From Anaspis maculata (Eukaryota > Arthropoda > Insecta > Coleoptera > Scraptiidae): a stretch of 64,000 bases of DNA. Below, one piece after another: positions 1 through 11,263 of the stretch. The stretch lies in contig OX421961.1 of assembly GCA_949128115.1 (NCBI GenBank), positions 129,459,050 through 129,523,049 on the forward strand, read 5' to 3'. Positions within the stretch are counted from its first letter, which is position 1; every line of letters begins with the position of its first letter. The translations under genes and the position numbers were made by a program. Below the pieces are notes generated by a model that saw nothing but the letters and a program-made list of their open reading frames with translations, ran no database searches and was not told the DNA's origin.

Positions 1-1298
1 TTATATAAAGAGGGTGGTCAAAGTTCTCCAGGATTCTTCCGTGATGAGCTTTCAATGTGAAACTCAACAGGGTTATTCCTCAGTAGTTGCTTCATTTCTT
101 TTTGTTGCCGTTTTTGAAGATGAGCAGGATAACACCGGCCGCCCAATCTGTTGGTTTCTTACCATCTTTCCATACGTCTTGTTGCAAGTTAGTGCTAGCA
201 GCTTTGCACCTTCTTCCACCATGCATGTTCTTTAACACTTCAACTGTGAGCTGTCCTTTCCAGCGGCTTCCCCTTTCTTTAGTGTCTTCAAAGCTTTCTT
301 GGCCTCTTCCAGTTCGACGTTATGTTCCTGATGTCTCGTTCTGTAGAATAGTTTATGGTTTGCTTGGTGATCAACTTTTCCAACAAATCCTTCTCAAGTC
401 TTTTTTTCAGCGTCCGAAACGAGTAACTTTACTTCTATTCTTTTTACTTTGTATACTTATTGTTGTTTTTGTCTTTATTCTTTTCCTTAGATATCGTTTC
501 CACATTTGCTTCTTTGTTTTGACCTGAACTCCCGATTCTTGAGAAATAGACTTTCCATCAGAAACAGGTCGATTTTCATTTTACTTAAGTCATCTAAGAC
601 GCGAGAGTATGCCTCACTTCCAAAAGGTGGTTTAACAAAATTAGAAATATGTTTGATGGAGAAAGAATTTGATTGCCTTCGATTTGATGTATCACAAGAT
701 TGGTATTGCTATTGTGACGTTCATTTTTCATATTGATTCCAGGTACCTATCTACTTGATGTAGTTTTGTATTTTCATGTTAAATTATTTTGTTAAGAAAT
801 AAAATAGAGCGGGCGATAAGGTTTTTGTCACGACACCTCGATCTCACTTTTGTCTTTTTTTTTTATCGAACGTATTTCTGATATCTTGACTTGGTCGTGC
901 TCAAAATACTCGCCACGCTCGCTGTTGAAGCGGATAAATTGTCTTCTGGTTGAGTTTCTTGTCTGTATTGGGTTCAAAATATTGCCGTGCTTACAAGGAT
1001 AATTGTGGAGTGTGAATATTATTTATTCGTTCCATCTTGGCATTAGGCACAGCATTTTTGATGTCCCATTGATGGTGATTAAAAGACTTCGTTCCAAGCA
1101 AGTATATTTCTCGAAATTGGCATCGTTCAATATACTCATGGTATCATTATTTCAGGTTGAAGATAATAATTGATCGCTTTTGGATTTTTGTTGAAGACGA
1201 AACTGTGTTTACCTACGTGCTATATATTGTGACAAAAACCCTTATTGGAAATAAGGTAATCAGTGGAAGATCGACTGACGTGGTGTGGTTGACACAAA
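1..1298. other. No gene recognised; mostly unassigned DNA
   Basis: Open frames here are short, T-rich and show no family motif. Apart from one foldback-family fragment near 625-705 I see nothing that can be named. Confidence 0.5.
625..705 (+). repeat. Fragment of the P3/P4 foldback family
   Basis: The stretch with GAATTTGATTGCCTTC and GATGTATCACAAG matches the interior of the foldback elements at 6314-7394 and 18484-19551 and the fragment at 4946-5009. No ends are visible, so it is a decayed internal piece. Confidence 0.6.
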
Positions 1299-2277
1299 GG
1301 ACCCCGCACGTTTTCTATGAAAAAGTGGTTTCGGTGAATTTGGCTAAATTTTTTATATGTTGTAGATCTTGATTCAAGAAATATATTCCTGAAAAATTGG
1401 ACCCCTCCTATGAACAGTTTTTCCCCTACACCCCTAATAAGGCCAAAATTAGGAATAGTCTCAAAATTTTTCAAATTCATGAAACTGGTTCAAATCAAAC
1501 TCATGATCATGAGAAAAATAATTAAAAAAATCCGAGTTGTGAATTGGGGTAGTTATCAAGGGGGTTGGGGGTCGAAATTGAGAAAATAAATAAAAATTCC
1601 GAATTTTTTTATCTTATAAAATTTGAACAAAATAATAATCGAGAAATAATTTTGGAAAATCTGAATTAATTAATTGGGGGTTATTCTAAAGGGGGCTGGG
1701 GGGTCAAAATCAAGAAAACGCAGTGAAATTCCGGAATTTGCGGTTCCCATAAGATATGATTTTACGAGCAATGGGGAAATTACTCAAAAAAATCTAAACC
1801 AATGATATCGGGTGTTATTGAGGAAGTAGAGGGTCTGAATTGAGAAAACAGTGGAGTTCTGGAACTTCCAGTTTAGGAAGATCTGGACGAATGACAAAAT
1901 GATAATACAACCAATGTGAATAAGGACTGAGTTCATCGTTTCTCGATCATCCTCACCCCTTACCCAGGTACCTAACCACAACCACAATGAAGGCTGAAGA
2001 GGGGGGGGGGGTGGAATCGAGACTTGCAACAGCATTATTATTTACAGTTCTCGAGAAGCTCTCCACGGTTCTGATAGCTTGTGTCAAAAATAATTCACTA
2101 GACTATCTTTTTTTATATAAACATAAATCCTGATTGTTTCAGGATTCCGAAAATTGATTGATATTGGAAGTAAGGCTCAATTTTTCAAATCTGAATTTTC
2201 AGTTCTGAAGGGTCTTTCAATAAGAGTGAAAGAACTTTGATAAGATTCTACTGTCATTTTTTGACAAATACTCAGTA

Positions 2278-2389
2278 GGGGGTGTTTTTTTTGAATCTGG
2301 CGTCGAAGTGTGCTGTGTTCTAGCCAAATTCGCCTGCATTTGGCCAGAGCAGAACACACTTTGACGCCAGATTTAAAAAAAACACCCGT
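2278..2389. mobile_element. 112 bp hairpin micro-element with TA duplication
   Basis: Near-perfect hairpin: GGGGGTGTTTTTTTT pairs with AAAAAAAACACCC and TCTGGCGTC with GACGCCAGA. It is flanked by TA at 2276-2277 and 2390-2391. Copy 2 of the host element (near 61832) has the uninterrupted site CTCAGTATATCTTAC, which proves an insertion with TA duplication. It is too small to code; presumably moved by a Tc1/mariner-type enzyme in trans. Confidence 0.85.
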
Positions 2390-2402
2390 TATATCTTACA
2401 AA

Positions 2403-2755
2403 ATCATCTTCTTCCAACAAGATGGGGCTACGTGCCACACAGCAGGAGAAACCTTGGGACTTGTTGGCCGAAAACTTCCAAGGAAGAACAATTTCGCGGA
2501 ACGGCGATTTCAATTGGCTAGCGAGATCTTACGATATTACGTCCCTGGTTTTTTTTCTGTGGGGATGTGTGAAGTCCCTAGTAGAACAAGCCACAACCAT
2601 ACAAGAACAAGCCTAGAACCATTGAAGCCCTGGGGGACAATATTGTGCGTGTTATTACTGAAATATAGCCCGATATCTGCCGGAAAGCTATTACAAATTG
2701 AACTTCCCGTCTGCACGCCGTTAGACAAAGTCGAGGAGGCTATTTACTAGATGTT
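2403..2755 (+). pseudogene. Mariner-type transposase C-terminal relic (copy 1)
   Basis: Translation gives FQQDGATCHTA, the second catalytic Asp region of a widespread insect mariner-like transposase. After a one-base frameshift it gives FQGRTISRNGDFNW and FFLWG, which surround the third acidic residue. The tail resembles QSRGGYLLDVIFHT. The N-terminal DNA-binding domain and the first catalytic Asp are absent, and there are in-frame stops. The frameshift after GETLGL is also present in copy 2, so the protein was dead before these copies separated. Confidence 0.85.
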
Positions 2756-3851
2756 ATTTTCCACACATAATGTTAAAAACTGTTCTTTCACATAGAGTCA
2801 ATTAGAGATCGTTAACCCCGACATAATTTGTTCAATTCCAATTTGAAGTTCTATGACTCTTATTGAAAGACCAAATATGTATATGAATTGAAAGTTTCGG
2901 AATTTCTTCCTTTTTCTAGATTTTGACCACTGTCCCCTCAGTAGGTAACCATCTCAATTTATTGATTCAGATTCTTTCAAATCACTTATCCACGAGCTTC
3001 TCCATTACCCTTTTCCTGGAATGTCAATTCCTTCACTGGATTTCGACCCTCGCCCCCTCGATAATTACTCCAACCTCCAACTCACAACTTATATTTTTTT
3101 ATTCTTCAACCTAATTTGAGCCAGTTTCATGAATTTTAAAATGCTCAAGACAAATTCTTATTTGAACTAGGACATGGCTGTAGGCAGAAATTATGGTGGG
3201 TGGGAAAAGGGATGGTCGAGAAATGAAGAACTCAATCCTTATGCAGATTGGTTTTATTATCATTTTGTCATCCACCCAGATCAATTTCTAGATGAACTGT
3301 AAGGTCCAGAATTTCATTGATGTTTTGATTTCGATCCTCTACTTCCTCAATAACACCAGAACTCATTGGTTCATATTTTTTTGAATTATTTTCCCAATAA
3401 TGAGAACGCAAGTTTCGGAATGTTACTCCGTTCCCTTGATTTCGACCCCCAGCCCCCTTTAGAATAACCCCCCAGTTGATTAATTTAGATTTTTCAAAAT
3501 TATTTCTCGATTATTATTTTGTTCAGATTTTATAAGATAAAAAAATTCGGAATTTTTTATTTATTTTCTCAATTTCGACCCCCAACTCCCTTGATAACTA
3601 TCCCAATTCACAACTCGGATTTTTCTAATTATTTTTCTCATGATCATGAGTTTGATTTGAACCAGTTTCATGAATTTCAAAAAATTTGAGACTATTCCTA
3701 ATTTTGGCCTTATTAGGGGTGTAGGGGAAAAACTGTTCATAGGAGGGGTCCAATTTTTCAGGAATATATTTCTTGAATCAAGATCTACAACATATAAAAA
3801 ATTTAGCCAAATTCACCGAAACCACTTTTTCATAGAAAACGTGCGGGGTCC

Positions 3852-4700
3852 TTTGTTCTAGGGTTTCTTTTATTATCGGCGGTTCTCTTTTCTGGAAGTT
3901 TTCATGGTTGACGTAGACGCCTGAGGTGCGTTTTAATTATTATTGTGCAGCGACGTCGTCAGCACACATACCGTCAGCATCAATAGTAATTATTGTCGGA
4001 GTCGTTCGCTACCTACTACCTACCTACGCTAAGTACCTACTGCTACGCTGGTCACCACCTTCACCGGCAGCGAGGCTAGGAAGCTACACCTTTTGGAATT
4101 GTGAACGAATTTAGTGAAGCCCCGTGAAAGGTCAGACAAGTCCATAAAATAAATAAAGTTGTTGTGTTTTTTTCCCAATTTATAAATAATTGTTATTCGC
4201 GAATTACACTGTTGGCGCCTCCGTACCGGTGGCATCGTAAAAGTTCCTCCTGCAGGAAAACAAAATTAGCCGCGCTATAACCTAGGGCCCTTGGTACCGA
4301 AAAACAAATTTTACAGTGTCCACTTTAGCGAGATAGCGACAACAGTTAAGTACCTACGTTGTTAATTTTTTCAATTCAATTTTCGTCCCGTTATCTTGAT
4401 TTATCGGTTCATTCGATTTTCGTATTTTATTGACCTTACCTATACCTATCTATTCTCTGACTTTAACTTGTTCACTAAACTATCAAAATCTTGTTCACAA
4501 CTTGTTGAAAATTCTCTTTTCACTCTAACTTCATTTATTTCATTTTGTAATTTGCTTACCGATTTATTGTTTTGTTTTTCTCATTTTGTTTTAATCATTC
4601 CCTTTGGTTTATTCTACCAACATATTTTTGATCTGGAATAAATATTGTAGTGGCCATTTCATTGTTTATATTGAAACCCACCATTCCAGCCGTGCCATAT
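3852..4700. other. Unassigned DNA
   Basis: No inverted repeat, family motif or convincing ORF. Around 4010-4035 and 4420-4450 there are short TACCTAC-type runs. May be host single-copy sequence. Confidence 0.4.
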
Positions 4701-4739
4701 ACTGCGGAACCCACCCTGAGGTTTTGTACCGTCACACTA

Positions 4740-5009
4740 TTTGAAATTTTGGTGTAGGGTAGAGTGGGGGCGGAGGGGATGAAGACAAAAATCTGGTCAA
4801 ACGTGTCTTAGGTGACCCCCTAGAAATAAGAATCGACCTGCTTATGCTGGAAAGTCTATTTCTCTAGAATCGGGAGTTTAAAGGGGAATAAGTTCCATTT
4901 CAATAACCAAGAGAGGATTTTTACAAGAGTTGGGGGGTGGTTTAAAAATTGGAAATATGATTGACGGAAAGAGAATTTGATTGCCTTCAATTTGATGTAT
5001 CACAACATA
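4740..5009 (+). repeat. Foldback-family fragments interrupted by palindrome P1
   Basis: 4740-4870 matches the end region of the P3 family (GTGGGGGCGGAGGGG, then ATCGACCTG, then ATCGGGAGTT). 4946-5009 matches its interior up to GATGTATCACAACA. The continuation of this interior resumes at 9290 with TAGGTAATACT, so the 4.3 kb palindrome P1 landed inside this copy. Confidence 0.7.
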
Positions 5010-6176
5010 TACCGGGTGGGCCATAAAAAACCGTGCTGGGAATTTTTTCTTCCAAATTTTTTATTACGCCACCGATTTCATCGAACTTTTCAGCATTGGC
5101 TAGCCAATTCAATAGGCCATCATTTCCGTATTTCAAAATGGCCGACATATCAAAATCGAGGATAGCAGAAACAATTGAAAATTGGCCTTCTTTTCTTCCC
5201 GTTGCTTTTTATTGAAAGTTACCAAAAAGTCAAAACCAATAATGTATTATGAAGGAATGGACCTTTCTTGTCAACTCAAGACCCCAACCAGTAAAATCGG
5301 GTCATCTGCTGACAAGCTATTGCAAGTTGAAGCAAAGCTTACTTTCCGTTTTTCTTTTCCGCATAATTGATCCAAATTTGGGTATCCTGCCCGCCAATCC
5401 GCCATTTGGTCATTTCTCAACCGATTCTCTCTTTGGTATCAATGGCTAGCCAATTGAATATAGCCCAGGCGCCAGGGAAAACAATGAGGAAATAATTGTT
5501 TCCTGGCTGGAAACTAGCTTAAAACGATCTGTATAGCTTAGGTTTTGACATACTAGTTCCACCCCTTTCGGAAATGTCGGCATCATGTCGCCATCATCAA
5601 CAAGAAGTGCACCAGCACGGATTTTACCGAATATCTTAATTTTGGGTCATCTGACAGCAAAAAATGTGGGGAGTTATTTTGAAGCCTATGAAATTCCCTA
5701 CAGTTTGGTTTTTAATCAATTTTCTACGACCTATGGTCTTTGAGATAGAGCTTCTGGAAGCGAGAGTCATTGTCGTGAAAGCTCCATGGCCACTTGACTC
5801 AAAAAACTGAAATGTCGATGTGACAAAAAAAAATCAAAATGAGATTACTCGAGAATCCTCCATGCTATAGTTGCGGTGATGGTCTTAAACTCTTCCTTTT
5901 GAACCGTAGATCACGAATATTGAAAAGTCATAAACGTCACATTGTACATATACAGGGTGTACTAAGGGAATCAAATCAGATCAGAGAAATTTGACATATT
6001 TCTTCGATTTAGCATATGCGAAACTCTAAGCACTTATCACGAGTCCAATATCTATATGCATTGCTCTGTAAGCTTTACTTGGTACACTTAAGAAGTGGTC
6101 AGCTCACAGCTTTCCTGTGAAATGTTTTGAAGCCCCTCTGAAATCATCAAAATTTACAGTAGCAAGAAATGTATGT

Positions 6177-6311
6177 AACAGTATATTATATACCAAGGAA
6201 CCAAAGTGAATTTTTGATCCCTTAGGTGAAGTTTGTTGCTCAAGAGCCCTTTGGGTCCAAATCCCCAAATCAAAAATTCACTTTGGTCCCTTGGTATATA
6301 TTCAACTGTTA
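6177..6311. repeat. Hairpin micro-element at the centre of P2
   Basis: TAACAGT pairs with ACTGTTA, then TATATACCAAGG with CCTTGGTATATA, then AATTTTTGAT with ATCAAAAATT. The hairpin is present on the left side of P3 only. Size and TA-rich borders resemble the 112 bp and 120 bp hairpins at 2278 and 22506. The exact border is uncertain because TA recurs. Confidence 0.65.
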
Positions 6312-6313
6312 TA

Positions 6314-7394
6314 CCGGGTGATCATTTGAAAACTATCCACCTGCAATATCTCCAGATTCCTAGTGCAAATGTCTTTGAGCACAAACAGGTCTATTTTTAT
6401 ATCGAGGGGGACATCCAAAACATACATTGGAGAATTTATATCTTGAGCCCCCTCGCCCCCACTCACCCCAACTTCGAAATTTCAAATGACACCACCCACC
6501 TTGCGATACATCAAATTGAAGAGAATAAAATTTTCCTGCTAAAAAAATATTTTGAAATTTTTCGACCCCACCCCCTGTTCTTCCTAAAATGCTCTGAGTG
6601 TCCAAGTTAATATTCTTGACCTCCATTTCCCCTCAATACAATAAACGTCATCCTGCACAGCATCGAAAGAGAAAATTTTCTATAAAAAAAGTGCCACCCA
6701 AGTTTACCCCTACACTCCCCCCACCTGACCTCAAAAATTTAAAATGTCAATACCCACTTTGTGATACATCAAATTGAAAGAAATTTAATTCTCTTCCTGA
6801 AAAAGATTTTTTCACAATTTTTAAAGCCCCCCATCTCCCCCCTAGAATACTCCAAATGACCAATTTATTGGAGGAGGGGTAGAAAACTCCAAAAAAATTC
6901 TTTTCGGAAAGAGTATTCAATTTCCTTTGATTTGATATATCACAAAGTAGGTGGTGTTTTGTTAAATTTGGGAGTTGAAGTGGGGGAGAGCAAAGGGGTG
7001 AATTTGGGTAGCGCTTTTTCCACCGAAATTTTTTTTCTTCGATGCTATCTAGGTTGACGCCGACTAAATTGAGAAAAAAATGAGGGGTCCAGAATATAAA
7101 ATGGGACAGTCAGAGCATTTTTAGGGAGAAGGGAATGGGGTTAAAAAATTATGAAAATATTTTTTTCAGAAAGAAAATCTGATATCCTTCAATCTTATGT
7201 ATCGCAAGGTAGGTAGTGTCATTTGAAATTTCAAAGTTAGGGTGAGTGGGGGCGAGGGGGGTGAATATAGAAATTTGTCAATGTATGTCTTGGATGTCCC
7301 CCTCGATATAAAAATCGACCTGTTTTTGCTCGAGAAAATATTCACCAGGAATCGGGAGTTATTGCAGGTGGATAGTTTTCAAATGATCACCCGG
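6314..7394. mobile_element. Foldback element P3, innermost layer
   Basis: The ends CCGGGTGATCATTTGAAAAC and GTTTTCAAATGATCACCCGG are inverted, with TA at 6312-6313 and 7395-7396. Arms run almost to the middle (about 6850). They include alternating C-rich and G-rich tracts and the marker GACATCCAAAACATACATTG against its complement. The core is shared with P4 at 18484-19551, although the outermost bases differ. No protein-coding capacity is evident; ORFs in the arms are mirror artefacts. Confidence 0.85.
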
Positions 7395-8189
7395 TATATA
7401 CATTTCTTGGTACTGTAAATTTTGAATATTTTGATGATTTCAGAAGGCCTTCAAACTATTTCACCGTGAAGCTGTGATCTGACCACTTCTTAAGTGTATT
7501 AAGTGAAGCTTACAGAGCAAATCCATATTGATATTGGACTCGTGATAGGTGCTTAGAGTGTCGCATATAGGCTAAATCGAAAAAATATGTAAAATTTCTA
7601 TGATCTGATTCAATTTCCTAAGTACACCCTGTATATGTACAATGTGACGTTTTTGACTTTTCTATATTCGTAATCAACGGTTCAAGAGGGGGGGAGGTTG
7701 AGAGAGAGTTCAAGACCATCACCGCAACTATAGCATGAAGGATTCTCGAGAAATCTCATTTTTAATTTTTTTTTGTCACATTGACATTTTAGTTTTTCTG
7801 GTCAAGTTACCATGGAGCTTTTAAGACAATGCCTCTCGCTTCCAGAAGCTTTATCTCAAAAACCATAGGTCGCAGAAAGTTAGTTTAAAAACTATTCTGT
7901 GGGGAATTTCATTGGTTTCAATATGACTTCTTGCATCTTTTGCTGTCAGATGGCCCAAAATCAAGATATTCGGCAAAAACCACGCTGGTGCACTTCTTGT
8001 TGATGATGGCGACATGACGCCGACATTTCCGAAAGGGGAGAAATTAGTTTGTCAAAACCCAAGCCACACAGATCGTTTTAAGCTAGTTTCCAGCCAGTAA
8101 GCAATTATTTCCTCATTGAGCTAATAGTTGCTCCCTGGCGCCTGGGCTAATATGCTATTTTTTTGATATGAGAAAATGACGTGCATGTC

Positions 8190-8830
8190 CAAATCCAAGA
8201 TGGCGGAAGCAATTGAAAATAGAATTTCTTTTGTCCTCATTGCTTTTCAATAAAAATAGCAGAAAGTCAAAACCAATAATTATTATGAAGGAATAGACCT
8301 TTCTTGACAATTCAAGACCGTAACCAATCAAATCGGGTCATCTGCTGAGGAGCTACGGCGAGTTGAAGCGAAACCAACGTACCGGTTCCTTATTCCCGCA
8401 TAAATGACCCAAATTTAGGAATCCTGCCCGCCATATCCTTATTTTCTAACCGATTTTTCCAAATTTGACATCAATGGCTAGCCAAATTGACAGGCTGCCA
8501 TTTTCATGTAAAAAAATTCCCAACATGTCAAAATTCGAGTCAAAATTGAAGATAGCGGAAACCATTGAGAATGGACCTTATTCATCCTTGTTGGAATAGA
8601 AAAACGGAAAGTAGGCTTTGCTTGAACTGACCGTAGCTCCTCAGCAGATGACCCGATTTGATTGGTTGCGGTCTTGAATTCTCGAAGAAGGTCTATTCCT
8701 TCATAATAATTATTGGCTTTGACTTTCTGCTAATTTTTATCATAAAGCAATGAGGACAAAAGAAATTCTAATTTCAATTGCTTTCGCCATCCTCGATTTT
8801 GACAGGTCGATCATTTTCGCATATGAAAAA
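8190..8830. repeat. Extra inverted duplication in the right arm of P1
   Basis: 8190-8480 and 8550-8830 are inverted copies of each other (markers AAATTCTAATTTCAATTGC and TCATCTGCTGAGGAGCTAC). Both also match the outer arm segments at 5150-5440 and 8890-9180. The outer-family unit therefore occurs four times in P1, explaining the unequal arm lengths. Confidence 0.7.
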
Positions 8831-9291
8831 GATAGCCTGTCCAATTGCCTAGCCATTGATACCAAATTTGAGAAAATTGGTTGAGAAATGAGCATAATGG
8901 CGGATTGGCGGGCAGGACACCTAAATTAGGGTCAGTTCTGCGGAAATGGAAAAACCGAAAGTAGGCTTCGCTTGAACTCGCGATAGCTCCTCAGCAGATG
9001 AAGCGATTTTATTAGTTGTGGTCTTGAATTGACAAGAAAGGTCTATCACTTCATAATACGTTATTGGTTTTGACTTTCTGGTAACTTCCAATAAAAACAA
9101 CGGGAACAAAAGAAGGCCTGTTTTCAATTGTTTCTGCCGTCTTGAATTTTGACATGTCGGCCATTTTGAAATACGCAAATGATATCCTATTCAATTGGCT
9201 ATCCAATGCTGAAAAGTTTGATGAAATCGGTGGCGGCATAAAAATTTTAGAAGGAAAAATTCCGAGCACGGTTTTTATGGCTCACCCGGTA

Positions 9292-9480
9292 GGTAATACT
9301 ATTTAAAATTTTGAAGTAGGGTGGGGTGAAGACGAAGAGGTTGGAGGTGAAAATTCGGCAGTATGTGTCCTAGGTGTCCCCCTCGAAAGAAAAATCGACC
9401 TGTTTCGGCGTTTTTCTGTGAAAATTTTTGGCGGCGAGAAATCATGGGTATGACAGCTTTTCAAATGAACACCCTTTAGA
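9292..9480 (+). repeat. P3-family half, right flank of P1
   Basis: Continues the interrupted copy at 4946-5009: AAGTAGGGTGGGG, GTGTCCCCCTCG, AAATCGACCTG, ending in TTTTCAAATGAACACCC. The last part resembles the P3 end TTTTCAAATGATCACCC, but the intervening shell sequence differs from both P3 and P4. Confidence 0.65.
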
Positions 9481-10378
9481 GTGGCCTTCAAAGAAGGTTC
9501 CGCGGAGTAACTGGTCATCATCTGCAGTGATGCAATGTCAACTTCATTCGCCTAATGTGAATAACATGACGTGTAAAAGATGAACTAAATGGTGAGCTTG
9601 AATAAATAAGCTCAGTTTTATTACTGTCTCTTTTGGATTCGATAGCCTATACTTGCATTGAATCAATAGATATCTTCTTCTTAATGGAAATACAATTTCA
9701 TCTATGCAAATTCATTTCACTAGTGACTGAAGTGAGATTGAAATGGATTGCAGTTTCATAATATCATGTATGACACATCGGATGACACTCTTATCGTGGG
9801 TTCCACCAAAATATTCAACGACTCAACGAGTGAATATAGCTACTCGAGGTTTCTTTTAATGGATTCTGGCCAAATGACCAATGTATATTCGGGTTTCACG
9901 CTGAGTATAATTATCAAATGGCTGGAAAACCTCTGATTTAACGTATTTTTCGTGATGAATATGAATCGACCAGAGTGACAAGAAAAAAAAATCTATTTAA
10001 TCTCGTTTCAGCTTGAATCGCCCTTGAAAATTTTGGTAAAACCCGCGGCTAATGCTACAACATAACAATTAGATACATATTATATTATTGGCTAGAGACT
10101 GAAATAATGAAGAACTGTTTTCGAGGAAATTCAAAACAATCCTCAGGCGCGTAATTGGAGCCTCTCCCACATGTAATCATTAGACGTAGATACAAATTGG
10201 GCGCTGAGGTACAAATTACTCTTTGGGTAATGATGCCCTGGATGTAGCTATAAAGTATGTACCAAGAATAGATTCTCCGATTCAAGGCAACTTTTTGTCT
10301 CCCCGTGATAAATTTATATATTTAGGTAGGTAGGTACCTCTACAACACTACAATGATCATATTGGTAGGGTTTGGCCT
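9481..10378. other. Unassigned DNA
   Basis: No motif-bearing ORF, no inverted repeat. A GGTAGGTAGGTACC run sits at about 10324-10337. Confidence 0.35.
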
Positions 10379-10669
10379 TTAAGACAAAGAAACCATTCCG
10401 TTCCGCCTGCAACATTGTATATGTACGCACGTAGGGATATTTTTTCTGTTCAAGCTGACGAAAATTATTTCTTCACCACACCTTCCTGTCTCAATTATCT
10501 CAATGTCAGGATTCTCAGTTGTGAGCAAGGACCCTAGCAGTGATTTCATGAGCTGCATTTTCTCACCACGATGGATGCCCCAGCTAGGAATGGTAACAAT
10601 TTGATATGTTGTAAACGAAGCAATTTGAGCTGGAGCTTTGAACGAGAGACGAGAGACGAAACGAAACAA
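10379..10669 (-). CDS. Unassigned 96-codon ORF
   Basis: The frame reads as a fairly balanced protein (start MFRFVSRLSF, middle SWGIHRGEKMQL, end RRNGMVSLS). I recognise no family, signal peptide or membrane segment. The upstream DNA (10645-10670) has GAGACGAGAGACG repeats. It may be a fragment of a retroelement or chance; low confidence as a real gene. Confidence 0.15.
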   Translation of the reverse strand: MFRFVSRLSFKAPAQIASFTTYQIVTIPSWGIHRGEKMQLMKSLLGSLLTTENPDIEIIETGRCGEEIIFVSLNRKNIPTCVHIQCCRRNGMVSLS

Positions 10670-11263
10670 AGCCTAGCCTGATTTATGGAAAAAAGCGAAA
10701 GGACTACCTATATTCCCAGCTATAAAGCGCAAAAACGGCCAGATAAATCAGCACTCCAGCCATACCTGTCATGTCGTGTTAATCATAATTACTGCGATTT
10801 ATGTTTCCCGGTAGTATTTGCCCTTTCAACAGGCGCAACAGTTTACCTGTCGTCCGTAATTTGGGTCATATATCGCAACGTTGTACACAAGTTGTTTATT
10901 ATTGTTGTGTGTGTGTGTTGTTCGGTACTTGCAGCCGTAATTAAGAGGGGAATTCGCTTTTTTATAGGTATACTTACGAGACATGGCGCGTTTCTCTCTC
11001 CATAGTACCTATATACGCCAATATAATAAATTAGTGCAGCTGTGTGCGGCTGTATAAACTAATTTGTGTGTTTGTTGTCTTTTCAAAAGTCGCGCGGATT
11101 ATTAACCCATTTTCGATAATGGCAAGACGATTAAATCAATTACCTTGCAAAACGGTTGATGATTCTTTTTTGTCGCAAGAGAACGTAGTGTTTATGTTGT
11201 CAAATTATCGATAATTATCACTGCTCGTTTGATGGAAGTTTTTGGCATCGCACCGGTTGAATC
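10670..11263. other. Unassigned DNA, possibly single copy
   Basis: Less AT-rich than surroundings and free of visible repeats apart from a GT run at 10910-10920. The 106-codon open frame at 10685-11005 has no recognisable motif. It ends at the target-site duplication of the hAT element. Confidence 0.35.

Larger units (their letters stand above)
1299..3851. mobile_element. Long inverted-repeat element, copy 1
   Basis: The two ends are inverted repeats, GGACCCCGCACG at the left and CGTGCGGGGTCC at the right. Similarity continues inward for roughly 650-700 bp per arm (1299-1980 against 3190-3851) with substitutions and small gaps. The middle carries a decayed mariner-type transposase C-terminus and a 112 bp hairpin insertion. 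A second copy lies at 60436-62883. The flanks read CAAA and TTTG, so the element sits between AAA and TTT with no duplicated target; copy 2 shows the same. The long arms and lack of a TA duplication are odd for Tc1/mariner, so the transposase may be a passenger. Confidence 0.85.
5953..7631. mobile_element. Palindromic element P2, centred inside P1
   Basis: The ends CAGGGTGTACTAAGG and CTAAGTACACCCTG are inverted, with TA on both sides (5951-5952, 7632-7633). The outside reads ATTGTACATA-TA-TATGTACAAT when the element is removed, so TA is the exact dyad of the P1 palindrome. Arms 5953-6176 and 7397-7631 pair. The centre holds a hairpin and P3. Confidence 0.8.
5012..9289. mobile_element. Palindromic element P1 (outer layer of a three-layer nest)
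   Basis: The ends CCGGGTGGGCCATAAAAA and TTTTTATGGCTCACCCGG are inverted, flanked by TA at 5010-5011 and 9290-9291. Joining the flanks recreates the P3-family interior (GATGTATCACAA..TAGGTA), so insertion with TA duplication is supported by an empty-site comparison. The left arm (5012-5950) pairs with 7634-9289; the right arm is longer because part of it is duplicated again at about 8190-8830. No transposase ORF is visible, so it is non-autonomous. Element P2 occupies its centre. Confidence 0.85.

Noticed and set aside
5012..9289. CRISPR array or bacterial repeat system
   Set aside because: Repeats are inverted and nested with TA borders, not short direct repeats with unique spacers, and the whole context is eukaryotic.
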